64,000 bases of DNA from Sophora flavescens (GCA_030762895.1 JAUPTC010000254.1:1-64000), one strand, 5' to 3'; counted from the first letter of the stretch, positions 1-11,312 are shown. Notes: generated by a model not told the origin, from the sequence alone. Numbers and translations are program-made.

Positions 1-619
1 AATGATGGACTATCTTCATGAGTACCATCACTTAGATTTTAATATCAAAGATAACAGAAATTATAAAATTCCTCACCACTTTCCCTCATTGTGTGCAAAT
101 GTATTTCCCTCAATTGTCTTTTCCCACAAGATGTAATTTTCACTCTTGCCTTTTTCCACCCCCATTGTTCTCTTTTAGGCCCTTGAGAGTCAAACACAAT
201 CCACACCCAAACAAAATCAAGTAACAAAATTCACAAAACTTATCAAAAACAAAGGAAACAAAAAAGGAAAGGGCTAGAAAGGAAAAGCTTGAAATGATAC
301 AAAAAAAGAAAGAAGGGAAATATTTAAAGAACTCAAATGGCCCAAATAATTTTTCTCTTCTCTTTTTTTTTTTTTAAATCCATACAACACACTAGAGACA
401 AGCTTGCAAGAGAAACACAAATGTATTTTTCTTTTTTTTTTTTTTCGAATTTTTTTTTGTTGATTTTTGCAGCAAAAAATGAACACAATAACTACAATAA
501 TTCCCTTCAACGGAGACAAGAAAATAATTTTTTTTTTGGGTTTTTCTGGGTAGAAAAAAGAAAGGTAGAAGATGAAGAACAAAACAAAAAATCCACCAAA
601 GCTCTAAGCTTTGATACCA
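1..619 (-). mobile_element. 5' part of a D-type LTR element internal region (leader and gag start)
   Basis: Read on the minus strand this is the untranslated leader following a primer-binding site, running into the first codons of a gag-like ORF at the window edge (ATG at 28-26). It matches the D leader at 37000-37628 (shared stretches near the gag start and around the primer-binding site), but the first codons differ by a base, so the frame may be broken. It contains long A/T homopolymers (for example 363-376 and 432-446). The element continues beyond the window, so its coding content is unknown. Confidence 0.6.
601..619 (-). promoter_or_regulatory. Primer-binding site, initiator tRNA-Met type
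   Basis: The minus strand reads TGGTATCAAAGCTTAGAGC, close to the plant initiator tRNA-Met primer-binding site TGGTATCAGAGC, and lies immediately inside an LTR end. Confidence 0.65.
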
Positions 620-1605
620 TGTGGAGACAACCAAATGGTGAGGGTGCCTTTGATGATCTTTTGGGTTGAATTTAATAATTAATTTGCGAACAATTTGAGA
701 TTAAAATAAGGAAGAAAAGAAACAAATGGATGGAGAATAGGGATGGTGATGGCGCCACAAACTAGAGAGTTTGATAAGCCAAGTGAGGTTAGCAACAAGA
801 ATCTTGGATTTTGATAAGAACAAGGGGTGGGCTCAACCAAGAACCAAGGAGAAACAATATTTCCTCAAAGGGATTTCAATCCAAATTCAACATCAACTTC
901 TCATTATGTGCTTAGGGCCCCAATACATATAGCCATGGTAAGCTCAAATCTGAACATTGTATTCCCCACATTCCATAACCCCAAATAATAATGTCTTAAT
1001 TCCACAACTAATGACCACTCAAAACCCTTTCTTTAACTCGCCACATAAAGGTGACTTATTACCCATTCTCTATATCATTATGTAACAGCCACACTTATTT
1101 CTCAAATTTAAAGTGTAACCACCACACAATTAACTAAAAACATAAAAGACTAATAATTCAAAATGGAGTTATCTTTGGTATGCAAACCAAAAAGATTCCC
1201 TCCCAACTAACCTATGTAATTTCGTTCTCAACATGAGATTAGATGGGCTTGACCCAATTGCAACACTAACAAACTTGGATCCACTCAAATAACCCATTAC
1301 ACTTATTGAATTAAAACAAACAAGTAAAATATGCTCATAACTAGTGCACACCCCACTTAAGCATGTTTATGGGTCTTCTAATTGAATGAGGATAAGTTAT
1401 AATTTGGGCTCCATTCCATGGTCTCATTCTTGGGCAAGTTTCTATCAAAATAGCCACCATGTAATCACAGAGCTTGTTGGGTTTTCTTATATCTAACTCT
1501 TGTCATGGGCCCACCAAGTCCTTGTTTTGATTCTTGATCCATGGTCTTTATTGGGCTCAAATCATTCTTGTTGTAAAGTTGACTTGCCCCCCTTGGCAAA
1601 TATCA
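620..1605 (-). repeat. LTR, subfamily C/D, minus orientation
   Basis: About 986 bp, the same length as the two C LTRs at 58153-59138 and 60043-61026, and similar throughout. Its inner end is altered (TGGAGACAACC where others have TGATGACAACC) and the outer end is ...AATATCA. It carries the twin-hairpin region near 770-850 in degenerate form. It abuts a plus-oriented B LTR fragment, so the boundary is a recombination junction. Confidence 0.6.
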
Positions 1606-2109
1606 CCAAGCTCAAGTCTTGATGGAGTGGAGGACAAAATGGTTACTTATCTCATCCAACTTGAAGACCCGTGATGGGGCTTGGACGTCCACTTCCCATA
1701 TTATCATTTTCTAGTTTATTTCTATTAAATAAAGTGCAATAAACTTGTGTTTTATGAAGAATTTTGAATTTGGGTGCATAGTGGGAGGAATCTTGTTGGT
1801 TTGCATACCAATAGTAACTCCTTTAAGTTTTTAGCCTTTTTAATGTTTTGTTTTATTAGGTTACACTTTAATTTTAATAAAGAAGGGATTTATGTGTAAC
1901 AACCACATAATGGTGGAAAGAGAAAATTAACTCACCATTTAAGGGCAGATTTAAGCAGATTATGAGTAACTGACACATAATGGTGGAAAGAAAAAAATTA
2001 ACTCACCATTTAGTGGCATGATTTTTAGCTTAGTTAGTGAGGGGATTATGGAATCTTGAAAAGACAATGTGTGAGCCAAAGTTGGCAGCCACACTCATAT
2101 GTATTATAC
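1606..2109 (+). repeat. B-type LTR fragment, plus orientation
   Basis: Matches the middle of the B LTRs (compare 61565-62060): the end of the LTR-encoded peptide, then two copies of the roughly 65-bp motif containing CACATAATGGTGG. The first 170-190 bp of the LTR are missing at the left junction, and the right end switches to A-type LTR sequence at about 2109. Confidence 0.6.
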
Positions 2110-2424
2110 CAAATTAATATTTTTGATGAAAATTTTATTTCATTGTGGTGAACCCGTATGCTTGATTTGGTCAGATCTTGGGAGCTACGAATCTCCGATT
2201 GATGCATTCTTTGGTGCGTTGGAAAGATTAGGGAATTATCTACAAATCATATCTCAGGCCTCTTGACCAAATTTCATCTCTTTATCAATGTGAAAAAGGG
2301 CTGCAAGTTTAATACGAATTCTTGGACCTTAAATGAGTTATATGTTTAATTGGGCTACACTAAGCTTGATGAATGAGCAAGGCCCATTATGAATGGTGGC
2401 TGACACGTTTTGGACCTTACAAAG
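2110..2424 (+). repeat. A-type LTR fragment, plus orientation
   Basis: Corresponds to positions of about 42-360 of the A LTR (compare 10648-10950), from the AAATTAATATTTTTGATG segment to the GGACCTTACAAAG segment. It is flanked by B-type and C-type LTR pieces, making a B-A-C hybrid LTR run. Confidence 0.6.
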
Positions 2425-3546
2425 TGATATGAGCCCAATTTGGAGTATGGTTCAAGAAGCTTATCAAGGACTTGGTGGGCCAATTACAAATGTTACAACC
2501 AAGAAAGCCCAACAAGTGTTAATTCAAACTATGGTTCTCATCATGGAAGCAAGCTCAAATGCAAGATTGGATGGAATGAAGCCCAAATTATTAACTTTCA
2601 TTATCCAACTAAAGGATCCATGACAAGAGGGGCGTGCAACATGAAGAAGAGTCCAATTTTAGTTGTTTGTTTTAATTCAATAAGTGTAAATGGGTTTTAT
2701 GAGTGAGCCCAATTACTAAGTGATGTTTTTTGGGGCAGCCCACTTGTAATCCATGATGGAAAACGAATTTGTATGTGTCTTAGTGGGAGTAATCTTTAGC
2801 TTGCATGATATAAGAACTCCTAAACTAGTGTGTTGATATTTTGATAAATTGTATTAATTATGGGGGGTTACACTTTTAATGTGAGAAGCAAGTGTAAGCA
2901 CCACATAATTAGGGGATGAAGAGTCAAGAAGAGGGGCCGTAACCTTCATAGTCTTATGGCTGAGTTAAATGATTTGGTGGCTACGTTATGAGGGTTTTTA
3001 GGCAAATTAACTCATGTTATGATGGCTGAGTTAAGTGGGAATATGTGAGTGTTTAAGGTCATGAATTAGGCCAATTAAGTAGGGGTTATGGTTTGGTTTT
3101 GGAAGCCCAAAAGTTGACTCGCTCAACTATATGTAATTTGTGACAAACACATGAATAGCTATAGTTATGTGGGGGTTATGGAATCATTGGGAAGACAAAG
3201 GGTGAAGCCAAATGTTGGCAGCCACACCCCTATATGTAACATGCCTAAACACATGAAATGGTAACTTGGATGTTGAATTTGGATTGAAATCCATTTGTGA
3301 GAGAATTGTCTCTCTTTGGTTCTTGGTTGAGCCAACTATTGTTCTTATCAAGAATCCAAGATTCTTGTGGCGAACCTCACTTGGCTTATCAAACTCTCTA
3401 GTTTGTGGCGCCATCACCATCTCTATTCTCCATCCATTTGTTTCTTTTCTTCCCTTTATTTTAATCTCAAAATTGTTCCGCAAATTAATTGTTAAAATTC
3501 AACCAAAAAGATCATCAAAGACAACCTCACCATTTGGTTGTCATCA
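2425..3546 (+). repeat. C-type LTR, plus orientation, rearranged
   Basis: Starts with TGATATGAGCCCAAT and encodes a degenerate form of the LTR peptide with GLGGP and KKAQQ. It ends with the canonical ...GGTTGTCATCA at 3546, has a TATA-like CTATATGTA near 3230, and carries the twin hairpins at 3344-3412. Segments 2618-3160 and 3199-3536 each recur nearly unchanged at 4527-5061 and 4176-4516. Confidence 0.6.
3344..3412 (+). other. Twin stem-loop module in C LTR
   Basis: First stem CAAGAATC/GATTCTTG with loop CAA. Second stem CAAACT/AGTTTG with loop CTCT. Both are framed by CTTATCAA on the left and TTGTGGCG on the right. The module starts about 113 bp after the TATA-like box. Confidence 0.55.
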
Positions 3547-4175
3547 CTTTGTCTTCCCAATGATTCCATAACCCCACATAACTAGCCTATTCATGACTTA
3601 CTAAACTCACACTTAACTCAACCACTTAATAGTGACTTATTACCCTCTCTCTATCATTATGTAGCAGCCACACTTATTTCTCAAATTAAAAGTGTAACTC
3701 CCACATAATTAACTAAAAACATGAAAGACTAATAATTCAAAATGGAGTTCCTTTTGGTATGCAAACCAAAGAGATTCCTCCCAACTAACCCATGTAATTT
3801 CGTGCTCAACATGAGATTAAATGGGCTTGACCCAATTGCAACTCTAACAAACTTGGATCCACTCAAATAACCCATTACACTTATTGAATTAAAACAAAAC
3901 AAGTAAAATCTGCTCATAACTACTTAGGCATGTTCATGGGTCTTCTAGTTGAATGAGATAAGTTATCAATTTGGGCTTTATTCCACTTGGCCTCATTCTT
4001 GGGCTTGCTTCTATCAAAATAGCCACCATGTAATTAAAAGCTTGTTGGGCTTTCTTGTATCTAACTCTTGTCATGGGCCCCACCAAGTCCTTGATTTGAT
4101 TCTTGATCCAGGGTCTTCATTGGGCTCATATCATTCTTGTTGGAAGGTTGACTTGCCCCCCCATGGCTCATATCA
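3547..4175 (-). repeat. C-type LTR fragment, minus orientation
   Basis: Reverse-oriented outer part of a C LTR, ending ...GGCTCATATCA at 4175. It begins with CTTTGTCTTCCCAATG, the inverse of 3184-3199, so it forms a fold-back with the preceding LTR. The inner third, including the hairpin module, is missing. Confidence 0.55.
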
Positions 4176-4516
4176 CAAAGGGTGAAGCCAAATGTTGGCA
4201 GCCACACCCCTATATGTAGCATGCCTAAACACATGAAATGGTAACTTGGATGTTGAATTTGGATTGAAATCCATTTGTGAGAGAATTGTCTCTCTTTGGT
4301 TCTTGGTTGAGCCAACTATTGTTCTTATCAAGAATCCAAGATTCTTGTGGCGAACCTCACTTGGCTTATCAAACTCTCTAGTTTGTGGCGCCATCACCAT
4401 CTCTATTCTCCATCCATTTGTTTCTTTTCTTCCCTTTATTTTAATCTCAAAAATTGTTCCGCAAATTAATTGTTAAAATTCAACCAAAAAGATCATCAAA
4501 GACAACCTCACCATTT
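4176..4516 (+). repeat. Direct duplicate of 3199-3536 (LTR 3' part)
   Basis: Nearly identical by eye to 3199-3536, including TATA-like box, twin hairpins and leader, but it stops just before the terminal GTTGTCATCA and joins a C LTR body at about 4517. The high identity implies a local duplication rather than two old insertions. Confidence 0.6.
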
Positions 4517-5348
4517 GATGAGAACCATGACAAGAGGGGCGTGCAACATGAAGAAGAGTCCAATTTTAGTTGTTTGTTTTAATTCAATAAGTGTAAATGG
4601 GTTTTATGAGTGAGCCCAATTACTAAGTGATGTTTTTGGGGCAGCCCACTTGTAATCCATGATGGAAAACGAATTTGTATGTGTCTTAGTGGGAGGAATC
4701 TTTAGCTTGCATGCTATAAGAACTCCTAAACTAGTGTGTTGATATTTTGATAAATTGTATTAATTATGGGGGGTTACACTTTTAATGTGAGAAGCAAGTG
4801 TAACCACCACATAATTAGGGGGATGAAGAGTCAAGAAGAGGGGGGGCGTAACCTTCATAGTCTTATGGCTGAGTTGAATGATTTGGTGGCTACATTATGA
4901 GGGTTTTTAGGTAAATTAACTCATGTTATGATGGCTGAGTTAAGTGGGAATAAGTGAGTGTTTAAGGTCATGAATTAGGCCAATTAAGTGGGGGTTATGG
5001 TTTGGTTTTGGAAGCCCAAAAGTTGGCTGCTCAACTATATGTAATTTGTGACAAACACATGAAATGGTAACTTTGATGTTGAATTTGGATTAAATCCATT
5101 TGTGAGGGAATTGTCTCTCTTTGGTTCTTGGTTGAGCCATCTTGTTCTTATCAAGAATCCACGATTCTTGTGGCGAACCTCACTTGGATTATCAAAACTC
5201 TTGTTTTGTGGCGCCATCTTCATCTTCTTACTCATCCATTTTCTTTCTTTCTTCACTTTAATCTTGGTTACAAAGTGTTACACGAATTTGTGTTAAAAAT
5301 TCAACCAAAAAGATCATCAAAGGCAACCCCATCATTTGGTTGTCATCA
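4517..5348 (+). repeat. C-type LTR, plus orientation, 5' truncated
   Basis: 4527-5061 repeats 2618-3160 almost exactly. The LTR then runs on to a canonical end ...GGTTGTCATCA at 5348. Its hairpin module (about 5147-5215) has second stem CAAAAC/GTTTTG. It directly abuts the truncated first LTR of the A array. Confidence 0.6.
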
Positions 5349-5827
5349 CAAAGGAGAGCAACCATTGGCTTGCATGCCTAGGTAACTCCTTTAGAAGTTA
5401 TGGAACCACTTTTATTATTTTCTTAAGTAGGATAGTTATGTTCTTTTAATAACCACTTAGTGGAGAGTTATGTCTAGTTATTAGGAGTTTATGTCATCTT
5501 ATGATGACCTTTGGTTTTTATTTCCCTATGCTATATGTACACACCTATTACATGATGAATGATAACTTTGAGTTCATTTTGGATTGATTCCAATTGTGAG
5601 AGTGTTTTCTCTCTAGGGTTCTTCATTGAGCCAACCCTTGTTCTTATCAAGAATCCAAGATTCTTGTGGCGAACCTCACATTGGCTTATCAAATCCCCTT
5701 GGATTTGTGGCGCCTACCTCCCATTTCTCATCTTATCCAATTTTGTATTTCATCTTCTTCTATAATTTTGCTTGGTCACTCAAGGATAGATCAGAAAATA
5801 TATATGTTCCTTGTTAGGATCATATCA
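5349..5827 (+). repeat. A LTR 1, 5' truncated
   Basis: Begins at CAAAGGAGAGCAACC, so roughly the first 340 bp of the LTR are missing. It is joined directly to the end of a C LTR. TATA-like box and twin hairpins are present. Confidence 0.8.
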
Positions 5828-5829
5828 TT

Positions 5830-5844
5830 TGGTATCTAGAGCCA
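5830..5844 (+). promoter_or_regulatory. Degenerate primer-binding site typical of the whole A array
   Basis: TGGTATCTAGAGCCA differs from the plant initiator tRNA-Met site TGGTATCAGAGCCA by one inserted T. The same form is seen in 15 units (about 7696, 9572, 11430, 13287, 15146, 17005, 18878, 20735, 24465, 26338, 28209, 30082, 31956 and 33830). Unit 10 is too diverged to read. Confidence 0.75.
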
Positions 5845-5931
5845 TCCTTCCTAGAGTGACTTATGATTTTGTTTTTTCAACTTTTTTCAGAAGTTTGAAT
5901 TTTTCTTAGTGGGTTCGTCATTGAGTCACTA

Positions 5932-6821
5932 ATGAAGAAAAATGATGCCAAGAAAATGGAGGATCTTTTCTATTCTAGATGCTATGTGAAGGACAAGATA
6001 TGTAGCTTGGTCATTGATAGAAAGGGTTACATCAACCTAGCTAGTACCACCATGGTGAAAAAGTTGGGACTTCCTCTTCTAGAGCATCCACAACCGTATG
6101 TCATTTGGGGCATCCCGGAGTTTAGTGATTTCGGTGACGTGATGGTGAACAAACAAGTACGAGTGCCATTCCGGATTGGGAGATATGAGGATGTGGTGTT
6201 ATGTGATGTGGTGTCTATAGAAACAAGGCAACTTGGGCGTCCATGGAGAGCTGAACGAGAAGCGAAATATGATGTCTACAACAATAGGTACTCATTTGTA
6301 TTTAATAATCGTAAAATTACTCTTGGATCATTGTCACCAAAACAAGTGTATGAAGATCAAATGCACTTGAAAGGAGAGAGTGAGAAAAAAAAAGAATGAT
6401 TGAGAAAACAATAAAAGAAGAGTGTTCAGTGAATGAGGAAAGCAAAGAAGGAGAAGTAATAAAAAAAGAAAGCCATGAGAAAAAGGTAGAAGAAAACGGA
6501 ATGGAGGAAAACAAACAGAATGAAAAGGATGTTGAGAAAAAGGTGGAGACTGCATTTTTTGAAGGGGAAAATAAAAAGAAAAAAATTGAGGCAAAGGTTG
6601 AAAGAAGAATTGAGAGTCTTCCTATAAAAGAAAATAAGGTGAAGGGAGCAATGTTGGCAAGGCAGCCTATATATATCTTTCTATGTAAAGATGCTTGTTT
6701 GACTACTAATGCAAACTCTTTGCCTAGAGGTGATGACTCTATTTTGAAGGAAGTTGAAGAAACAATTCCAAGAGAGGTGCCCCATGGATTCAAAATGGTT
6801 GTGTTTGAACCCGGAGGATAA
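5932..6821 (+). pseudogene. Array unit 1: retropepsin-like ORF, broken
   Basis: Same product as unit 14 (30172-31077). The usual start codon is lost (ATTGAG for ATGGAG), so the first usable ATG is the fifth-codon-region one at 5932. The A tract joining the two halves has 9 A instead of 7, which ends the first frame at 6399; the tail continues from ATG 6396 to 6821. A short deletion also removes residues before LGRPW. Not expected to make the full protein. Confidence 0.75.
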
Positions 6822-6875
6822 AGAAGACTCCTTAAGGCAATAAATTCGAGGTAATTCTTTTCAAGAGGGAGGGAA

Positions 6876-7693
6876 TGATGCAAACCAAGGATGATGTCCA
6901 ATTTGAGGCCAAATTAATATTTTTGATGAAAATTTTATTCTCATTGTGGAGAACACGTATGCTTGATTTGGTCATTATTGAGCTATGAATCTCCGATTGA
7001 TGCATTCTTTGGTGCGTTGGAAAGCTTAGGGAATTTTCTACAAATCATATCTCAGGCCTCTTGACCAAATTCGGATTTATCATGGTGAAAAAGGGCTTCA
7101 AGTTTAATACGAATTCTTGGACCTTAAATGAGTTATATGTTTAATTGGGCTACACTAAGCTTGATGAATGAGCAAGGCCCATTATGAATGGTGGCTGGCA
7201 TGTTTTTGGACCTTACAAAGGAGAGCAACCTTTGGCTTGCATGCCTAGGTAACTCCTTTAGAAGTTATGGAACCACTTTTATTATTTTCTTAAGTAGGAT
7301 AGTTATGTTCTTTTAATAACCACTTAGTGGAGAGTTATGTCTAGTTATTAGGAGTTTATGTCATCTTATGATGACCTTTGGTTTTTATTTCCCTATGCTA
7401 TATGTACACACCTACTACATGATGAATGATAACTTTTAGTTCATTTTGGATTGATTCCAATTGTGAGAGTGTTTTCTCTCTAGGGTTCTTCATTGAGCCA
7501 ACCCTTGTTCTTATCAAGAATCCAAGATTCTTGTGGCGAACCTCACATTGGCTTATCAAATCCCCTTAGATTTGTGGCGCCTACCTCCCATTTCTCATTT
7601 ATCCAATTTTGTATTTCATCTTCTTCTATAATTTTGCTTGGTCACTCAAGGATAGATTCGAAAATATACATGTTCCTTGTTAGGATCATATCA
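6876..7693 (+). repeat. A LTR 2
   Basis: 818 bp, starting TGATGCAAACC after the polypurine tract and ending ...ATCATATCA. A 2-bp deletion in the CATTTCTCATTTATCC stretch accounts for most of its shortness. Confidence 0.85.
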
Positions 7694-7785
7694 TTTGGTA
7701 TCTAGAGCCATCCTTCCTAGAGTGACTTATGATTTTGTTTTTTCAACTTTTTTCAGAAGTTTGAATTTTTCTTAGTGGGTTCTTC

Positions 7786-8689
7786 ATGGAGTCTCACTAA
7801 TGAAGAAAAATGATGCCAAGAAAATGGAGGATCTTTTATGTTCTAGATGCTATGTGAAGGACAAGATATGTAGCTTGGTCATTGATAGAAAGGGTTACAT
7901 CAACCTAGCTAGTACCACCATGGTGAAAAAGTTGGGACTTCCTCTTCTAGAGCATCCACAACCGTATGTCATTTGGGGCATCACGGAGTTTAGTGATTTC
8001 GGTGACGTGATGGTGAACAAACAAGTACGAGTGCCATTTCGGATTGGGAGATATGAGGATGAGGTGTTCGGTGATGTGGTGCATATAGAAACAAGGCACT
8101 TGGTACTTGGGCGTCCTTGGAGAGCTGAATGAGAAGCGAAATATGATGTCTACAACAATAGGTACTCATTTGTATTTAATAATCGTAAAATTACTCTTGG
8201 ATCATTGTCACCAAAACAAGTGTATGAAGATCAAATGCACTTGAAAGGAGAGAGTGAGAAAAAAGAATGATTGAGAAAACAATAAAAGAAGAGTGTTCGG
8301 TGAATGAGGAAAGCAAAGAAGGAGAAGTAATAAAAAAAGTAAGCCATGAGAAAAAGGTAGAAGAAAACGGAATGGAGGAAAACAAACAGAATGAAAAGGA
8401 TGTTGAGAAAAAGGTGGAGACTGCATTTTTTGAAGGGGAAAATAAAAAGAAAAAAATTGAGGCAAAGGTTGAAAGAAGAATTGAGAGTCTTCCTATAAAA
8501 GAAAATAAGGTGAAGGGAGCAATGTTGGCAAGGCAGCCTATATATATCTTTCTATGTAAAGATGCTTGTTTGACTACTAATGCAAACTCTTTGCCTAGAG
8601 GTGATGACTCTATTTTGAAGGAAGTTGAAGAAACAATTCCAAGAGAGGTGCCCCATGGATTCAAAATGGTTGTGTTTGAACCCGGATGA
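7786..8689 (+). pseudogene. Array unit 2: retropepsin-like ORF, broken
   Basis: The start ATG at 7786 is followed by a small insertion (GAGTCTCAC), so the coding frame is entered only at ATG 7800. A CGA-to-TGA change stops it at 8130-8132, just after LGRPW. Further on, the first A tract is 6 long (frame loss) and the tail is open from 8267 to 8689, ending at PG followed by TGA. Confidence 0.75.
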
Positions 8690-8748
8690 TAAAGAAGACT
8701 CCTTAAGGCAATAAATTTGAGGTCGAATTCTTTTCAAGAGGGAGGGAA

Positions 8749-9569
8749 TGATGCAAACCAAGGATGATGTCCAATTTGAGGCCAAATTAATATTTTCGAT
8801 GAAAATTTTATTCTTATTGTGGTGAACCCATATGCTTGATTTGGTCAGTTCTTGAGCTACGAATCTCCGATTGATGCATTCTTTGGTGCGTTGGAAAGTT
8901 TAGGGAATTTTCTACAAATCATATCTCAGGCCTCTTGACCAAATTCGGCTTCTATCATGGTGAAAAGGGGCTGCAAGTTTAATACGAATTCTTTGACCTT
9001 AAATGAGTTATATGTTTAATTGGGCCACACTAAGCTTGATGAATGAGCAAGGCCCATTATGAATGGTGGCTGGCACGTTTTTGGACCTTACAAAGGAGAG
9101 CAACCTTTGGCTTGCATGCCTAGGTAACTCCTTTAGAAGTTATGGAACCACTTTTATTATTTTGTTAAGTAGGATAGTTATGTTCTTTTAATAACCACTT
9201 GGTGGAGAGTTATGTCTAGTTATTAGGAGTTTATGTCATCTTATGATGACCTTTCGTTTTTATTTCCCTATGCTATATGTACACACCTACTACATGATGA
9301 ATGATAACTTTGAGTTCATTTTGGATTGATTCCAATTGTGAGAGTGTTTTCTCTCTTGGGTTCTTCATTGAGCCAACCCTTGTTCTTATCAAGAATCCAA
9401 GATTCTTGTTGCGAACCTCACATTAGCTTATCAAATCCCCTTGGATTTGTGGCGCCTACCTCCCATTTCTCATCTTATCCAATTTTGTATTTCATCTTCT
9501 TCTATAATTTTGCTTGGTCACTCAAGGATAGATCCGAAAATATATATGTTCCTTGTTAGGATCATACCA
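8749..9569 (+). repeat. A LTR 3
   Basis: 821 bp. Shares with LTR 5 a G-to-T change that turns the framing TTGTGGCG of the first hairpin into TTGTTGCG. Ends ...ATCATACCA. Confidence 0.85.
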
Positions 9570-9661
9570 TTTGGTATCTAGAGCCATCCTTCCTAGAGTG
9601 ACTTACGAATTTGTTTTTTCAACTTTTTTCAGAAGTTTGAATTTTTCTTAGTGGGTTCTTC

Positions 9662-10550
9662 ATGGAGTCACTAATGAAGAAAAATGATGCCAAGAAAATG
9701 GAGGATCTTTTCTATTCTAGATGCTATGTGAAGGACAAGATATGTAGCTTGGTCATTGATAGAAAGGGTTACATCAACCTAGCTAGTACCACCATGGTGA
9801 AAAAGTTGGGACTCCCTCTTCTAGAGCATCCAAAACCGTATGTCATTTGGAGCATCCCGGAGTTTAGTGATTTCGGTGACGTGATGGTGAACAAACAAGT
9901 ACGAGTGCCATTCCGGATTGGGAGATATGAGGATGAGGTGTTATGTGATGTGGTGCCTATAGAAACAAGGCACTTGGTACTTGGGGGTCCTTGGAGAGCT
10001 GAACGAGAAGCGAAATATGATGTCTACAACAATAGGTACTCATTTGTATTTAATAATCGTAAAATTACTCTTGGATCATTGTCTCCAAAACAAGTCTTGA
10101 AAGGAGAGAGTGAGAAAAAAAGAATGATTGAGAAAACAATAAAAGAAGAGTGTTCGATGAATGAGGAAAGCAAAGAAGGAGAAGTAATAAAAAAAAGAAA
10201 GCCATGAGAAAAAGGTAGAAGAAAACGGAATGGAGGAAAACAAACAGAATGAAAAGGATGTTGAGAAAAAGGTGGAGACTGCATTTTTTGAAGGGGAAAA
10301 TAAAAAGAAAAAAATTGAGGCAAAGGTTGAAAGAAGAATTGAGAGTCTTCCTATAAAAGAAAATAAGGTGAAGGGAGCAATGTTGGCAAGGCAGCCTATA
10401 TATATCTTTCTATTTAAAGATGCTTGTTTGACTACTAATGCAAACTCTTTGCCTAGAGGTGATGACTCTATTTTGATGGAAGTTGAAGAAACAATTCCAA
10501 GAGAGGTGCCCCATGGATTCAAAATGGTTGTGTTTGAACCCGGAGGATAA
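9662..10550 (+). pseudogene. Array unit 3: retropepsin-like ORF, split by a second A-tract shift
   Basis: Open from ATG 9662 through the retropepsin-like domain and first part of the charged region to 10207. There an 8-A tract (7 in intact units) shifts the frame; the tail is open from 10230 to 10550. Lacks the 18-bp segment encoding the residues after SPKQV. Carries PHGF and FKDACL and MEVEETI variants shared with unit 5. Confidence 0.75.
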
Positions 10551-10592
10551 AGAAGACTCCTTAAGGCAATAAACTCGAGGTCGAATTCTTTT

Positions 10593-10606
10593 CAAGAGGG
10601 AGGGAA
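10593..10606 (+). promoter_or_regulatory. Polypurine tract (representative of A units)
   Basis: CAAGAGGGAGGGAA lies immediately before the LTR start TGATGCAAACC. Translated in one frame the region reads NSRSNSFQEGGND, resembling the end of plant Ty3/gypsy polyproteins, where the polypurine tract overlaps coding sequence. Confidence 0.7.
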
Positions 10607-11128
10607 TGATGCAAACCAAGGATGATGTCCAATTTGAGGCCAAATTAATATTTTTGATGAAAATTTTATTTTCATTCTGGTGAACCCGTATGCTTGATTT
10701 GGTCAGATCTTGAGCTACGAATCTCCTATTGATGTATTCTTTGGTGCGTTAGAAAGCTTAGGGAATTTTCTACAAATCATATCTCAGGCCTCTTGACCAA
10801 ATTCGGCTTCTATCTTGGTGAAAAAGGGCTGCAAGTTTAATACGAATTCTTGGACCTTAAATGAGTTATATGTTTAATTGGGCTACACTAAGCTTGACGA
10901 ATGAGCAAGGCCCATTATGAATGGTGGCTGGCACGTTTTTGGACCTTACAAAGGAGAGCAACCTATGGCTTGCATGCCTAGGTAACTCCTTTAGAAGTTA
11001 TGGAACCACTTTTATTATTTTCTTAAGTAGGATAGTTATGTTCTTTTAATAACCACTTGGTGGAGAGTTATGTCTAGTTATTAGGAGTTTATGTCATCTT
11101 ATGATGACCTTTGGTTTTTATTTCCCTA

Positions 11129-11139
11129 TGCTATATGTA
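11129..11139 (+). promoter_or_regulatory. TATA-like box in A LTR (representative)
   Basis: TGCTATATGTA lies about 295 bp from the LTR end. The core CTATATGTA recurs at the same place in B (about 50866), C (about 3230), and the last LTR (about 63297), with TATATGTA in the solo LTR (about 54168). It is always 111-114 bp before the hairpin module. It is a candidate for the U3 promoter; the transcription start is not determined. Confidence 0.5.
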
Positions 11140-11242
11140 CACACCTATTACATGATGAATGATAACTTTGAGTTCATTTTGGATTGATTCCAATTGTGAG
11201 AGTGTTTTCTCTCTTGGGTTCTTCATTGAGCCAACCCTTGTT

Positions 11243-11312
11243 CTTATCAAGAATCCAAGATTCTTGTGGCGAACCTCACATTGGCTTATCAAATCCCCTT
11301 GGATTTGTGGCG
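11243..11312 (+). other. Twin stem-loop module in A LTR (representative)
   Basis: First stem-loop CAAGAATC-CAA-GATTCTTG (11248-11266) and second CAAATCC-CCTT-GGATTTG (11290-11307). Each is preceded by CTTATCAA and followed by TTGTGGCG, with the CAA/TTG forming part of the stem. It sits downstream of the TATA-like box, so it is probably in the transcript leader (R/U5). Confidence 0.6.

Noticed and set aside
6385..6400. Programmed ribosomal frameshift between the two halves of the unit 1 ORF
   Set aside because: The A tract length varies between units, and the intact copies are in frame with 7 A. Slippage mutation explains unit 1; there is no conserved slippery heptamer plus structure arrangement.
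6317..6901. Long minus-strand reading frames (Phe/Ser-rich, 85-194 codons) opposite each array ORF
   Set aside because: They are mirror frames of the Lys/Glu-rich coding region (AAA/GAA read as TTT/TTC), begin inside the LTR, and have no family resemblance. They recur only because the units recur.
11160..11170. Bacterial-type promoters, Shine-Dalgarno sites or operons
   Set aside because: GAGG/AGGAG motifs occur in the polypurine tracts and Lys/Glu codons. The window is plant nuclear DNA, so they have no such role.
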